Below, piece after piece: positions 1 to 8,486 of a stretch of DNA of 64,000 bases. The stretch lies in contig DDEZ01000003.1 in the NCBI GenBank assembly GCA_002336805.1, positions 62,001-126,000 on the forward strand, in the 5' to 3' direction. The notes under the pieces are model-generated. The model was not told the origin of the DNA, did no database searches, and saw only the letters and a program-made list of their open reading frames with translations. Made by a program: the position numbers and the translations under genes. Positions within the stretch are counted from its first letter, which is position 1; every line of letters begins with the position of its first letter. The DNA is from Bacteroidetes bacterium UBA1941. GTDB taxonomy: Bacteria > Bacteroidota > Bacteroidia > Chitinophagales > LD1.

Positions 1-231
1 AATCCGCGCAATGTACTCCGCTTTGACTTTATCAAACCTACCGTGGCTGACCATGTGAGCGCGCTCTACGAGGTACGCGCCAAGGGTGCCAGCCTCCTGC
101 AGCAATACTTCTACCACGTGCACTTTGGAGACTGGCTGTCATACTTCATGGCGCTGGAGCACGGTGTGGACGCCGTAGAGGTGCATGTCATAGACGCCCT
201 GAAGAACCACCTCAGCTCGGTAGCACAGTAA
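1..231 (+). CDS. SIS-domain phosphosugar isomerase (bifunctional phosphoglucose/phosphomannose isomerase type), C-terminal fragment
   Basis: The reading frame is open from base 1 and ends at TAA 229-231, so only the last 76 residues are visible and the start lies outside the window. The tail resembles the C-terminal part of archaeal/Bacteroidota-type bifunctional phosphoglucose/phosphomannose isomerases: a segment like DHVSALYEVRAKGAS, then a helix with HFGDWLSYFMALEHGVD and a closing VxVIDxLK. In this family the C-terminal SIS subdomain completes the sugar-phosphate site for cytosolic interconversion of fructose-6-P with glucose-6-P or mannose-6-P. It ends 3 bases before the RluA gene, so the two are probably co-transcribed. 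A different SIS isomerase cannot be excluded without the N-terminal part. Confidence 0.7.
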   Translation, partial: NPRNVLRFDFIKPTVADHVSALYEVRAKGASLLQQYFYHVHFGDWLSYFMALEHGVDAVEVHVIDALKNHLSSVAQ

Positions 232-234
232 GCC

Positions 235-1311
235 ATGGCAGAAGCAGATGACGATATAGCACTGGATGCGCTCGGAGAGGACCAGCCGGAAGATCTCGTA
301 GAGCAGTTCCGCTTTACAGTAGACAAAGGGCAGGAGACCACCCGGATAGACAAATTTCTGGTGGCACGCATAGGTGCCGAAGTATCCCGTACACGTATCC
401 AGAGTGCAGCCGAGGCCGGTTCTATACTGGTCAACGGTAAGCCGATCAAGTCAAACTACAAGATCCGGCCGCTGGATGACATACAGATCATCCTGCCACG
501 TCCGGAGCATGAGTATGAGCTCCTGCCGGAGAATATACCACTGGATATCATCTATGAGGATGACCACCTGCTGGTGATCAATAAACAACCCGGCCTGGTC
601 TGTCACCCGGGATTGGGTAACTATAAGGGTACACTTATCAATGCCCTGATGTATCATTTTGAGAATTTGCCCAGTGCCGGCCAGTCATACAGGCCAGGCC
701 TGGTACACCGGATAGATAAGGATACCAGTGGCCTGATGGTCATAGCCAAGACCGAATATGCCCTCGCACACCTCAGCAAGCAGTTCTTTGACAGGACCAT
801 ACAGCGACTGTACAAGGCGCTGGCCTGGGGCAATGTGGAGGAAGACCGGGGCACTATCACCGGCAATATAGGTCGGGATCATCGTGACCGCAGGCAGTTT
901 GAGGTATATCCGGAGGGAGATCAGGGTAAACATGCGGTTACGCATTATGAAGTGCTGGAGCGGCTGAACTATGTCACTCTGGTCCAGTGCAAGCTGGAGA
1001 CCGGCCGTACCCACCAGATCCGCGTCCATATGAAGTACATCGGGCACACCCTCTTCAATGATGCCCGCTACGGCGGTGACCAGATACTCAAGGGGACCAT
1101 CTATACCAAATACAAGCAGTTTATCAATAACTGCTTTGAGATCCTGCCGAGGCAGGCGCTGCATGCCGCCACCCTCGGATTCGTGCATCCAGCTACGGGT
1201 CAGAATATGTTCTTTGAGCAGCCTCTGCCTGATGACTTTGCAGGGGTGCTGGACAAGTGGCGCCGCTACTGGCAGACCATGGAGCAGCGTATAGATCTGG
1301 GAGATGAGTAG
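235..1311 (+). CDS. RluA-family 23S rRNA pseudouridine synthase (RluD-like)
   Basis: A 358-residue cytosolic enzyme that isomerises uridine to pseudouridine in RNA, most likely in 23S rRNA. An acidic N-terminal extension (about 1-30) is followed by an S4 RNA-binding domain (about 35-95, TRIDKFLVARIG) and the RluA catalytic domain. The catalytic aspartate is Asp161 in HRIDKDTSGLMV, and the family motif ETGRTHQIRVHMKYIGH comes later. Length and domain order fit RluD. The ATG follows the preceding stop by 3 bases, indicating an operon with the isomerase. The exact target uridines cannot be read from the sequence. Confidence 0.93.
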   Translation: MAEADDDIALDALGEDQPEDLVEQFRFTVDKGQETTRIDKFLVARIGAEVSRTRIQSAAEAGSILVNGKPIKSNYKIRPLDDIQIILPRPEHEYELLPENIPLDIIYEDDHLLVINKQPGLVCHPGLGNYKGTLINALMYHFENLPSAGQSYRPGLVHRIDKDTSGLMVIAKTEYALAHLSKQFFDRTIQRLYKALAWGNVEEDRGTITGNIGRDHRDRRQFEVYPEGDQGKHAVTHYEVLERLNYVTLVQCKLETGRTHQIRVHMKYIGHTLFNDARYGGDQILKGTIYTKYKQFINNCFEILPRQALHAATLGFVHPATGQNMFFEQPLPDDFAGVLDKWRRYWQTMEQRIDLGDE

Positions 1312-1405
1312 TCCATTTTTGATTTTTAGTTTAGTTTTATATTATTGATTTATTGTTATTTATTTAAGTTTGATTATACCATTACTTTAAATAAATCGGA
1401 CAGCT

Positions 1406-2023
1406 ATGGGACAGAGAGATCTTCGCTTTGATGCCTACATAGGCAAGGCGCAACCCTTTGCAAAGCCCATCCTTGAGCATATCCGCCAGCTGACACACAA
1501 GGCCTGCCCTGACGTCCGGGAGACCATCAAGTGGGGGCATCTTTTCTTTGAATATAAGGATGGCAACCTCTGCATGATGGCAGGCTTTAAGCAGCACTGT
1601 ACGTTTGGCTTCTGGCTGCAAAAGGAGATGAAAGACCCTGCGGATATCCTGCAGGAGGGTGCCAATAAAGAGGCTCATGGCCAGCTGGGCAGGCTGACCA
1701 CAGTTGGTGACCTCCCCTCTGATAAGATACTGAATGGTTACATAAAGGAAGCGATGAGCCTGATAGACAGCGGCGTGAAGCTGGCTCGACCTAAGGCAGA
1801 ACCAAAGGCTGAAACCGAAGTCCCTGACTATCTGATCGCTGCCCTAAAAAAGGATAAGGCAGCCAAAGCAGGCTTTCAGGCCTTTGGTCCCGGTGCGCGC
1901 AGGGAGTACATCCAGTGGCTGGAGGAGGCCAAGACCGAAGCCACCCGCACGAAGCGCCTGGAGACAGCACTGGAGTGGATAGCTGAGGGCAAGACCCGCA
2001 ACTGGAAGTACCAGAAAAAGTAA
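1406..2023 (+). CDS. YdeI/OmpD-associated-like protein with N-terminal DUF1801 domain
   Basis: A 205-residue soluble protein in two halves. The N-terminal 110 residues look like the DUF1801 fold (KWGHLFFEYKDGNLCMMAGFK). The C-terminal 65 residues are a YdeI/OmpD-associated-type helical segment with the family pattern LxxxxxAxxxFxxxxPxxRREYIxW followed by TRxxRxxxALxxIAEGK. Proteins of this architecture are common in Bacteroidota and are sometimes called bacteriocin-protection proteins, but their biochemical role is not established. It stands alone downstream of an AT-rich 94-bp spacer. I infer a monocistronic gene and assign only the family. Confidence 0.8.
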   Translation: MGQRDLRFDAYIGKAQPFAKPILEHIRQLTHKACPDVRETIKWGHLFFEYKDGNLCMMAGFKQHCTFGFWLQKEMKDPADILQEGANKEAHGQLGRLTTVGDLPSDKILNGYIKEAMSLIDSGVKLARPKAEPKAETEVPDYLIAALKKDKAAKAGFQAFGPGARREYIQWLEEAKTEATRTKRLETALEWIAEGKTRNWKYQKK

Positions 2024-2064
2024 TAGACTTGTTAAAATTTCGTTGATACCTGAAAATTCAAACC

Positions 2065-2874
2065 ATGAAACAAACCTTACTAGCCCTCTGCTCCTTATTG
2101 ATAGTGTCATTGAGTTCCTTTGCTCAGAAGTCTTTTGGCGAAGGCCTCAGCGGCTTCGTGACCATCCCTGCCGGCAAAGTAAACGGTAAGGAGATCCCTA
2201 AGTTCTACATGTCTGCCACAGAGGTGACCAATGCGCAGTACCGGGAGTTTCTCGATGCCCTGCGCGCAGCGGGTGATACAGCTCGTCTCCACGCGGCCTG
2301 GCCCGACAGTACACAGTGGAACCGTCCGGTTCCTAATCCTGTATGGGAAGTGCATTATTTTTACCAGAAGGCTTATGATAACTACCCAATGGTATGTGTC
2401 TCTAAGAGAGGAGCTTATCTCTACTGTGAGTGGTTAGCTGCCAAGATGAAGAAAGCTGGTAGAAATCTACACGTTACCTTGCCTACTGAGGATCAGTGGG
2501 AGTATGCTGCCCGTGGTGGTGACTCGGCAGCTATATATCCCTGGAAGGGCAAAACAACCAAAGCCGAGAAGGGGCAATGGAAAGGCACCTATCTGGCTAA
2601 CTATAGAAGGGTAGGCGATCCTGATAGTCCTCCGGTAGATACCACCAAATTTAACGACAAAGCTGATATCACTGCACCGGCCGAATGCTATTTACCGAAT
2701 GGTTACAAGTTGTACGCTATGTCGGGTAACGTGGCCGAAATGATCTCGGACCACGATTATACCAAAGGCGGCAGTTACTGGAGCGGCAGGGATCAGATCC
2801 GGATCAGTGCTCATGAGGACTTCACTCCGGCTACAGGTGCCAGTACTGTCGGCTTCCGTCCGGTCATCTGGTAG
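2065..2874 (+). CDS. Secreted SUMF1 (formylglycine-generating-enzyme fold) protein
   Basis: A 269-residue protein with a signal peptide (MKQTLLALCSLLIVSLSSFAQ). It is followed by a full SUMF1/FGE-sulfatase-like fold: FYMSATEVTNAQYREFL near the start, LPTEDQWEYAARGG in the middle, and YAMSGNVAEM then GGSYW and VGFRPVIW at the end. In Bacteroidota this fold is used by GldJ/GldK and many exported proteins without being a formylglycine-generating enzyme, and the FGE redox cysteine pair is not evident here. The product is probably periplasmic or surface-bound with an unknown, perhaps structural, function. It is too short to be GldJ or GldK. The ATG is chosen because the signal peptide starts there. 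Confidence 0.85.
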   Translation: MKQTLLALCSLLIVSLSSFAQKSFGEGLSGFVTIPAGKVNGKEIPKFYMSATEVTNAQYREFLDALRAAGDTARLHAAWPDSTQWNRPVPNPVWEVHYFYQKAYDNYPMVCVSKRGAYLYCEWLAAKMKKAGRNLHVTLPTEDQWEYAARGGDSAAIYPWKGKTTKAEKGQWKGTYLANYRRVGDPDSPPVDTTKFNDKADITAPAECYLPNGYKLYAMSGNVAEMISDHDYTKGGSYWSGRDQIRISAHEDFTPATGASTVGFRPVIW

Positions 2875-2931
2875 GCAGTCGCTTGAGGCAGGTACGACTT
2901 TTGCCGTATGCTACTATAATAATGAAATGCT

Positions 2932-3153
2932 ATGAGCAGAGGATTCACGAGAGAGTATGAGGACCAGTGGCTGCATGAGATACCGCCCACTATGGCAGCC
3001 CTCATCCAGTACCTGACCCGTGAGAATAACGGCATACCCATCTACGAGCGTCGCACCTACACCGACCCCGCCACCGGCCGCGAGGCCCACGAGATGAGCA
3101 ATAGCCTCAGCTATGCCGTGGATGAAAAGAATCAGTGGTATATGCTGGATTGA
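2932..3153 (+). CDS. Small conserved-type hypothetical protein, 73 aa
   Basis: A short soluble protein with a regular composition and no signal peptide or membrane segment. Visible features are an N-terminal MSRGFTREYEDQWLHEI, a central helix-like IPPTMAALIQYLTREN and a polar second half with TDPATGREAHEMSN and a C-terminal WYMLD. I recognise no family of known function. It lies 57 bases after the SUMF1 gene on the same strand and ends just before the hairpin at 3166-3198, so it may be the last gene of that unit. Coding status is supported by good codon usage and a complete frame rather than by a motif. Confidence 0.6.
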   Translation: MSRGFTREYEDQWLHEIPPTMAALIQYLTRENNGIPIYERRTYTDPATGREAHEMSNSLSYAVDEKNQWYMLD

Positions 3154-3165
3154 CCTGCATCGTTT

Positions 3166-3222
3166 GTTCGTTCAATGTCTTTATAGCATTGAACGAACGA
3201 ACGCTTTGTTTTCTATCTTTAG
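3166..3222 (+). repeat. Hairpin plus promoter-like module, copy 1 (direct repeat flanking the next gene)
   Basis: A perfect 12-bp inverted repeat (GTTCGTTCAATG 3166-3177 and its complement 3187-3198, 9-nt loop) is followed by the segment ACGCTTTGTTTTCTAT and a TATCTTTA -7-like element at 3215-3222. The ATG follows at 3228. A second copy of the whole arrangement lies at 3952-4008. The hairpin could end transcription from upstream or act as an operator, and the TATCTTTA resembles the Bacteroidota -7 box. The -33 box is not obvious. Confidence 0.7.
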
Positions 3223-3227
3223 ACTAT

Positions 3228-3944
3228 ATGAAAGCACATCTTTTCTTTATCTCAGCGTTATCTTTCTACATGCTGTGGCCTCTGTGGACCAAGGCTCAGA
3301 CAAGTGCACAAGCGATAGAGATGACGTCTGGAATCAATGATGACGACTCCTGGTGGTACAATTGGTCTCAGCAGCATTATACTAAGATCGGAATACCTGA
3401 CCTCACCAAAACTACAGATACGTTTCACTTCAGATTTGCTACGGAGACGCGAATCGTAGATATATATACCAGGGACTATAAGATGTTTTGTGGCTCGATG
3501 GCGTACTGCACTACTAGTACGGGTCAGGCGCCGGGCTATGCAGGTAGGTCAAAGCCTGAGCTTTTTAGCAAAAAGTATGTACTGGATACAGCTACCTGTC
3601 GGAGGGTCTATGATCTTTTTGCCAGCCTTGATATCTTTCATATCCCGCGGCAAAGCAATATTAAAGGCTGGCAAAGAGGATTGGATGGCAATACCTATCT
3701 GATAGAGTGCGCAGGTCCTCTAGGCCATAGCTATCGCACATACTGGACCCCATCTGCCTTCAAAGATTCAATCAGAGAGGCGGCCATAATAGATAGTGCT
3801 GCTACAGGAGTAGATTATATCCTGAGTACGCAGGAATCGTTCGGTACTTTCATTGATGGACTGCCAGCAGGCTGCTACAGTGCCGGCAGTTTTTTCATTA
3901 CCTGCCGCCAGCCCAGCTTTATGATAGAAGAAACCGGCTGGTAG
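3228..3944 (+). CDS. Secreted hypothetical protein, 238 aa, inside a direct-repeat cassette
   Basis: The start is set at 3228 because MKAHLFFISALSFYMLWPLW forms a signal peptide there and the promoter-like TATCTTTA is 6 bases upstream. An in-frame extension to 3135 would run through the hairpin and the previous gene. The mature protein is polar and rich in aromatic residues and threonine, with no recognised domain. It has scattered cysteines (C-G-S-M-A-Y-C; ATC; ECA; CYSAG; ITC), suggesting disulfides outside the cytoplasm. It lies between two copies of a 57-bp hairpin/promoter module, an arrangement that could allow loss or gain by recombination. Function unknown. Confidence 0.65.
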   Translation: MKAHLFFISALSFYMLWPLWTKAQTSAQAIEMTSGINDDDSWWYNWSQQHYTKIGIPDLTKTTDTFHFRFATETRIVDIYTRDYKMFCGSMAYCTTSTGQAPGYAGRSKPELFSKKYVLDTATCRRVYDLFASLDIFHIPRQSNIKGWQRGLDGNTYLIECAGPLGHSYRTYWTPSAFKDSIREAAIIDSAATGVDYILSTQESFGTFIDGLPAGCYSAGSFFITCRQPSFMIEETGW

Positions 3945-3951
3945 TAGAGAA

Positions 3952-4008
3952 TTCGTTCAATGTCCCTAAGCGCATTGAACTGACGAACGCTTTGTTTTCT
4001 ATTTTTGC
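3952..4008 (+). repeat. Hairpin plus promoter-like module, copy 2
   Basis: A diverged copy of 3166-3222. TTCGTTCAATG at 3952-3962 pairs over 8 bp with CATTGAAC at 3973-3980, then GACGAACGCTTTGTTTTCTAT and a TATTTTTG -7-like element follow, with ATG at 4015. The shared downstream segment is identical over ACGAACGCTTTGTTTTCTAT. The duplication includes both hairpin and promoter, so it is a repeated regulatory cassette rather than chance similarity. Confidence 0.7.
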
Positions 4009-4014
4009 GCAGCT

Positions 4015-4095
4015 ATGAAAAGTATGCTCACTCTGTCGCTCCTCTCATGCCTGCTGACAGCGGAACACGCTGGATTGATCAGGCTTCAGGCCTGA
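4015..4095 (+). pseudogene. Signal-peptide-only remnant, 26 aa
   Basis: An ATG at the same distance from the duplicated promoter module opens a 26-codon frame beginning MKSMLTLSLLSCLLT, a typical signal peptide, and stops at TGA 4093-4095. The end overlaps the 3' end of the oppositely oriented histidine kinase gene by 10 bases. Nothing follows that could be a mature protein. The simplest reading is a secreted-protein gene truncated when the kinase locus became its neighbour. A functional exported micropeptide is possible but less likely. Confidence 0.5.
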
Positions 4096-4098
4096 TCA
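4076..4098. repeat. Perfect 9-bp inverted repeat at the convergent gene ends
   Basis: TGATCAGGC (4076-4084) and GCCTGATCA (4090-4098) flank a 5-nt loop and span the stop codon of the leftward histidine kinase gene. No T-run follows on either strand, so a canonical intrinsic terminator is not supported. It may stabilise the 3' end of the kinase message. Confidence 0.4.
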
Positions 4099-6428
4099 GC
4101 ATGGTCTGGCAGGATGATACGGAAGCAAGCCCCACCCTCCACACGGCTGTGAGCTGAGATGCTGCCATGATGCACCTGCACGATCTTGCGGCATATAGAC
4201 AGCCCTATACCTGTGCCCTCAAACTCAGTCTTGCCATGTAGCCGCTGGAATATCCGGAAAATGCGGTCCGCATGGTCCGGGTCGAATCCTATGCCATTGT
4301 CACTCACCTCTATAGTATGATACGCCCGTGTAGGAGATAGGTGAGAGTGGCTGGCTATCTCCTCAGCAGTGCTCTGATGCGCAGCTATCTCTATGACAGG
4401 AGCGATACCCTGATGAGTATATTTGAGGGAGTTAGATATGATATTGCTAAAAAGCTGGACCATCAGGACTGGTATCGCATCTATCTCCGGCAGGTGGTGG
4501 CAGGTGATCACCGCATTCTTTTGCGCTATCTGCAGCTCAAAGTCTACCTTGATCTGCTCTATCACATCTGACAGGCGTACAGGGGCAAATGGCTCGGTGA
4601 CATTGGCTACCTGAGAGAAAGCCAGTACATCGCGGATCAGCTTGCTCATACGCTGGGTAGAGCTATTGATCTTGGCCAGGTAGCCTCGGGATCGGTCACT
4701 CATAGCATCAGTGCTTTGCTCCAGCATCTCGGCAAAATTACTGATCTTGCGTATAGGCTCCTGGAGGTCATGTGAGGCGATATAGGCAAACTGCTCCAGC
4801 TCGGCATTGGAGCGCTGCAGGTTCAGGTTGCTTTCTTTTAGCTCGCGGGTGCGCTCGGCTACAGCCTCTTCTATCTTTTTGCGCATCATCACCTGCTGAG
4901 TCACGTCTACACTCACATCCAGCACGGCATATACCTGCCCTTCATTATTCAGCAGCGGGGTGAAGGTTATGTTGTAATACTTCTTTTCAGGCTGAGGCCC
5001 ATTGGTAAAAACCACCTCCACATCCGTAGCGCGAAACTCTTCTCCAGTCTCATATACCCTGGTCACTAGCTCTATAAACATCTGATCGCGCTGCACGGTA
5101 CCACTCAGCACCTCGCGAAAAGATCGCCCGACTATATTACTTCCCCGCTCCAGCAGCTGGAGAAAGGCAGCATTAGGAGACTCTATGATCAGATCTGGTC
5201 CTGCGAAGACGGCGATCGCTGCCGGCGCATACTCTATCACACGCCGCAGTTTGCTTTCATTCTCTTCCAGCTGCTTGCGCGCCAGTACGTGTACGGTCAC
5301 ATCAGTGGCCACTACCAGCACACCTATTACTTCTCCTTTGGTATCGCGCTGCGGCTGGTAGGATAGGTTGACATAGACAGTCTCTAGTTTTCCCCGGCGC
5401 ATCAGCTCTGCCGATACTTCATTGGCCGAATATGGTATACCGGTGTCGATCACGAGCTTTAATAGTTTGTCAAATCCCTGTCCCGCTATCTCGGGCAGCG
5501 CTTCCAGCAGAGGTTTATCCAGTATATCAATGACCGGTCTGCCCACCAGCTGGCCATAGAAGTCATTGGCCAGTCGGAATGTCAGGTTGTCACGGCTGAG
5601 GGTAGCTATGCCCACCGGGCTCTGCTCAAAATAGCTCACCAGCTGCTCCTGGTGCCGCTCTATCTGCTGCTGTGCCAGTACCCGCTCGGTCACGTCTATA
5701 GCTATATCCATCACGCCGTAGATCTGGCCCGCGCGGTCACGGATAGCTACGTAGCTAAAATCAAAATAGTATCGCCCCATCACACCATTTACTACCAGGT
5801 CAGCAGGAGTGCCGATCCCGGTGAAGGTCTCTCCGGTCTCATACACATGCCTGAGCAGATCAGGGAAAGGCTGGCCTATCAGCTCTGGTAGCGCTGCCAG
5901 TATGGGCTGGCCCATCACGGAGCGTCCCTTGCCCCAGAATCCGATCATCATATCGTTGGCTATCTCTATCACCATTTCTGGACCGGTAAAGAGGGCTGTA
6001 GCCACAGTAGATTCTTCTATCAGCGAGCGGAATTTGAACTCTGTATCTTCCACTTCCCGGCGTATACTGACTTCATCCTGTATATCTGTGCAGATCCCTA
6101 CCCAGAGCACTGCCTTGCCACTTTCATCGCGTACAGGGTTGGCCCGGCTCAGGTGCCAGATATATTCACCATCGGCACGGCGAAAACGGTTCTTGACCTC
6201 AAAGGTACCATCACTCGCCAGGGCCTGAGCCAGCAGTTCTTTGGTATACTCCAGATCGTCAGGATGTACCACCAGCTGCCAGCCTGCCCCTCGGGTCTGC
6301 TCCAGACTGAGGCCTGTATACTCAAACCATTTTTGATTATAAAAATTGACCTCGCCGGTGGGCAAGTTTGTCCACGCTATCTGCGGTAGTACGTCCAGGA
6401 GCTGTATATCGGGTATAGAATGTGGCAT
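4086..6428 (-). CDS. Cytosolic multi-PAS sensor histidine kinase
   Basis: A 780-residue kinase without signal peptide or membrane spans. Four PAS-type sensor segments precede the transmitter. The first has the classic WxxxVHPDD and WHLSRANPVRD pattern, and three more each end in a DxTxxVxAxxQ-type exit. The transmitter has an H-box FAYIASHDLQEPIRKIS with the phospho-accepting His553, an N-box NIISNSLKYTH, and G-boxes SDNGIGFD and GTGIGLSICRKIV. This is the phytochrome-like HisKA class. It starts 3 bases after the receiver gene at 6432-6818, so kinase and receiver form one operon. The ligand is unknown; PAS domains suggest an intracellular redox, gas or small-molecule cue. Confidence 0.93.
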   Translation of the reverse strand: MPHSIPDIQLLDVLPQIAWTNLPTGEVNFYNQKWFEYTGLSLEQTRGAGWQLVVHPDDLEYTKELLAQALASDGTFEVKNRFRRADGEYIWHLSRANPVRDESGKAVLWVGICTDIQDEVSIRREVEDTEFKFRSLIEESTVATALFTGPEMVIEIANDMMIGFWGKGRSVMGQPILAALPELIGQPFPDLLRHVYETGETFTGIGTPADLVVNGVMGRYYFDFSYVAIRDRAGQIYGVMDIAIDVTERVLAQQQIERHQEQLVSYFEQSPVGIATLSRDNLTFRLANDFYGQLVGRPVIDILDKPLLEALPEIAGQGFDKLLKLVIDTGIPYSANEVSAELMRRGKLETVYVNLSYQPQRDTKGEVIGVLVVATDVTVHVLARKQLEENESKLRRVIEYAPAAIAVFAGPDLIIESPNAAFLQLLERGSNIVGRSFREVLSGTVQRDQMFIELVTRVYETGEEFRATDVEVVFTNGPQPEKKYYNITFTPLLNNEGQVYAVLDVSVDVTQQVMMRKKIEEAVAERTRELKESNLNLQRSNAELEQFAYIASHDLQEPIRKISNFAEMLEQSTDAMSDRSRGYLAKINSSTQRMSKLIRDVLAFSQVANVTEPFAPVRLSDVIEQIKVDFELQIAQKNAVITCHHLPEIDAIPVLMVQLFSNIISNSLKYTHQGIAPVIEIAAHQSTAEEIASHSHLSPTRAYHTIEVSDNGIGFDPDHADRIFRIFQRLHGKTEFEGTGIGLSICRKIVQVHHGSISAHSRVEGGACFRIILPDHADQA

Positions 6429-6431
6429 GGG

Positions 6432-6818
6432 TCAGGCTTCGGATAGCATAGTACGCAAAGCCTGTACCAGCTCGCGATAGGTGGTTGGTTTGGTCATAAA
6501 GTCTGCAGCACCCAGATCCTGAGTGGCCGTCACGGCGGCTGGCTGTGATGAGGTCGAGAAAATAACAACTGGTATCTGCCGCAAATGGTCGTGCATGCGC
6601 ACTTCCCTCAGGAAGTCCATACCCGTCATCAGTGGCATATTCAGATCGAGGAAAATAATGTCAGGCCGGAGCACTCCGCTCTGTAGCTGCAGTAGTGCAT
6701 CTATAGCACTTGAGCTGCCTGTATATTGCACTTCACTGGTCACATCTGCCAGTGCTGTCTCAAAGATCTCCTGATCCTCATCATCGTCATCTATCTGCAA
6801 TATATGCCTGTATCTCAT
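6432..6818 (-). CDS. Single-domain response regulator (Rcp1-like receiver)
   Basis: A 128-residue stand-alone CheY-like receiver. The acidic pocket is in LQIDDDDED (residues 8-16), the phosphorylation site is Asp58 in FLDLNMP, the switch Ser/Thr lies in VIFSTS, and the conserved lysine is Lys110 in DFMTKP. There is no output domain, so it must act on a partner protein or relay phosphate to another component. Such receivers commonly accompany phytochrome-type or multi-PAS kinases, as here, where the kinase follows by 3 bases. It is the first gene of the leftward two-gene unit. Confidence 0.93.
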   Translation of the reverse strand: MRYRHILQIDDDDEDQEIFETALADVTSEVQYTGSSSAIDALLQLQSGVLRPDIIFLDLNMPLMTGMDFLREVRMHDHLRQIPVVIFSTSSQPAAVTATQDLGAADFMTKPTTYRELVQALRTMLSEA

Positions 6819-6927
6819 GCAGGCAATGTAGTAAAAATCAAGCCAATGACCCCCCTAAAGGGGAATAGATCGGATTGAAACCTGCGAGGCAATACTATCT
6901 CCTTCGCTTCAATACCATAGGCGCTGA

Positions 6928-8328
6928 TCACTTTGCCGATAGGCGCTCCAGCCGGCCAGCATGATAGCGGTAGAGGCCGAGCTCCCAGGTGCTAAACCAG
7001 ATATCCCCCGCTTTGTCTTTCATCACAAAATAAACCGGCAGTTCATTCTTGATGTCTTTCGCAGATGGGCTGCCAAATACACCCTTGGCAAAGTAGCAGA
7101 TGCCTCCCTGACCCGCGATCCACATGCTTCCGTCCTTATCCGGCAGGAGTGATGAGATGATATCATTACGGAAAGGTGTCTGGGCAGGCATACCACCGGC
7201 AGTAGTATAGTGAGATAGCCCACCGCCTGTAGCGCCGGCAGCCGGCTGGTACCGCCACACCCCCCGCCCACGGAAATGCAGATCATCTCCCGTACCAAAC
7301 CATATAGCGCCCGTAGCATCCTGGCTCATGGCGGTGATGCGGCTGCTACTCAGCGTGTCGCCCAGCAACGCACGGGTGAAATAGCCACCCTCGTAGGTAT
7401 ATACTCCGCTATCACTACCTATCCAGACCCTCCCCGACCTGTCTGCCAGCATCGTAGCAAAGGCGATGCGGGTATTGCCATCACGGGTGGTCACGGGGCT
7501 GAGGCTGGCGGCTATCTCTCTGCTGTGGGCCTGGTACTGGTCGCTGCGCAGCAGGTCGTGGCCACACTGCCCCAATACACAGGCATTGCTCCACCGCTCT
7601 GCCTTGAGCAGATAGGTGGCTGGTGGGCCGCAGCTGCAGGCATTCATAGAGATCAGGATATGGCCATCGCGATCCTGATAGAGGCCGTATATGCCATAGT
7701 CGTCCGGAGCGGTGCATCTGTATTGCTGCCTGTCTGCTCTCAGGTAGGCGCCGATCGCTGTGGGCAGTACTGTGCCTGAGGCGCTGTCTGTGCGGTATAG
7801 CTGGTGGCTGGTGGCAAACCATATCTCTCCCCCGCGGTCCTCCAGCATCAGCCGCACCATAGCCGGTGAGCCCGGAGCCTCCCTGAGGTCCTGCAGGCTG
7901 GCCAGTAGCTGCGCACCGCCTGCACCCGGTATAGAGTAGGTGGCAAAGGTCGCCTTGCCCGCTGCCGTGGAGGCAGCCAGGTCATAGCGCACGATGCCTC
8001 CCAGCGCGCCAAACCAGATATTGCCCTTTCCGTCTTCCAGTATACTGCCCCCATAGCCCATGTACAGTCCACCTATGGTCCGGTACAGTGTAAATCGCCC
8101 CCCGGCAAAACGGTATACCCCTTCGGTACTCATAAACCAACAGGCACCCGTGCGGTCGGTTATACCTTTGTCTATGAAATGCCGGTAGGCGATGGTCGTA
8201 TGCGCATCGGGATTGACTATCCGGTCGCTGGATTCGCCGGTCGGCGTGACCATGGTAGCAGGGCCGCCAGATCGGGCACCGGTCAGCGCATAAAATGAAA
8301 CGAGTAGTAGTGGCAGGTACTTTAGCAT
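6928..8328 (-). CDS. Secreted two-component-regulator-type beta-propeller protein without a kinase domain
   Basis: The start is set at 8328, where MLKYLPLLLVSFYALTGA forms a signal peptide; the longer frame to 8409 adds non-signal residues. The 466-residue protein carries repeated Reg_prop-type blades, for example GKGNIWFGALGGIVRYD, DRSGRVWIGSDSGVYTYE, ATGAIWFGTGDD, DKDGSMWIAGQGGICYF and KAGDIWFSTWELGLYRY. In Bacteroidota these blades usually form the periplasmic sensor of hybrid kinases. Here the chain ends after the blades, with no Y_Y_Y domain, membrane span or kinase. It is divergent from the membrane winged-helix regulator at 8487, suggesting a functional pair. Confidence 0.85.
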   Translation of the reverse strand: MLKYLPLLLVSFYALTGARSGGPATMVTPTGESSDRIVNPDAHTTIAYRHFIDKGITDRTGACWFMSTEGVYRFAGGRFTLYRTIGGLYMGYGGSILEDGKGNIWFGALGGIVRYDLAASTAAGKATFATYSIPGAGGAQLLASLQDLREAPGSPAMVRLMLEDRGGEIWFATSHQLYRTDSASGTVLPTAIGAYLRADRQQYRCTAPDDYGIYGLYQDRDGHILISMNACSCGPPATYLLKAERWSNACVLGQCGHDLLRSDQYQAHSREIAASLSPVTTRDGNTRIAFATMLADRSGRVWIGSDSGVYTYEGGYFTRALLGDTLSSSRITAMSQDATGAIWFGTGDDLHFRGRGVWRYQPAAGATGGGLSHYTTAGGMPAQTPFRNDIISSLLPDKDGSMWIAGQGGICYFAKGVFGSPSAKDIKNELPVYFVMKDKAGDIWFSTWELGLYRYHAGRLERLSAK

Positions 8329-8475
8329 AGCGTTTTGATTGTGGTGAAGGAATAGTGCCGTAGCGTGTGGCAAAGGTACCGTCACCCCGGCGCTGTACCG
8401 CCAGATCAAGTGTAAAACAAGTGTAACAAAGCTGTAAAATCATTGTAAACCAATGGTCAGATAGCCGCAAGGTCC

Positions 8476-8483
8476 TATCTTTG
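8476..8483 (+). promoter_or_regulatory. -7 promoter element TATCTTTG just upstream of the ATG
   Basis: TATCTTTG matches the Bacteroidota -7 consensus TAnnTTTG and ends 3 bases before the ATG at 8487. Transcription would start at or within the start codon, giving a leaderless mRNA. No convincing -33 TTTG lies at the expected distance, so confidence is moderate. Confidence 0.45.
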
Positions 8484-8486
8484 GGT

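Noticed and set aside
4076..4098. Intrinsic terminator at the kinase stop codon
   Set aside because: The stem is good but neither strand has a T-run after it. Listed only as an inverted repeat.
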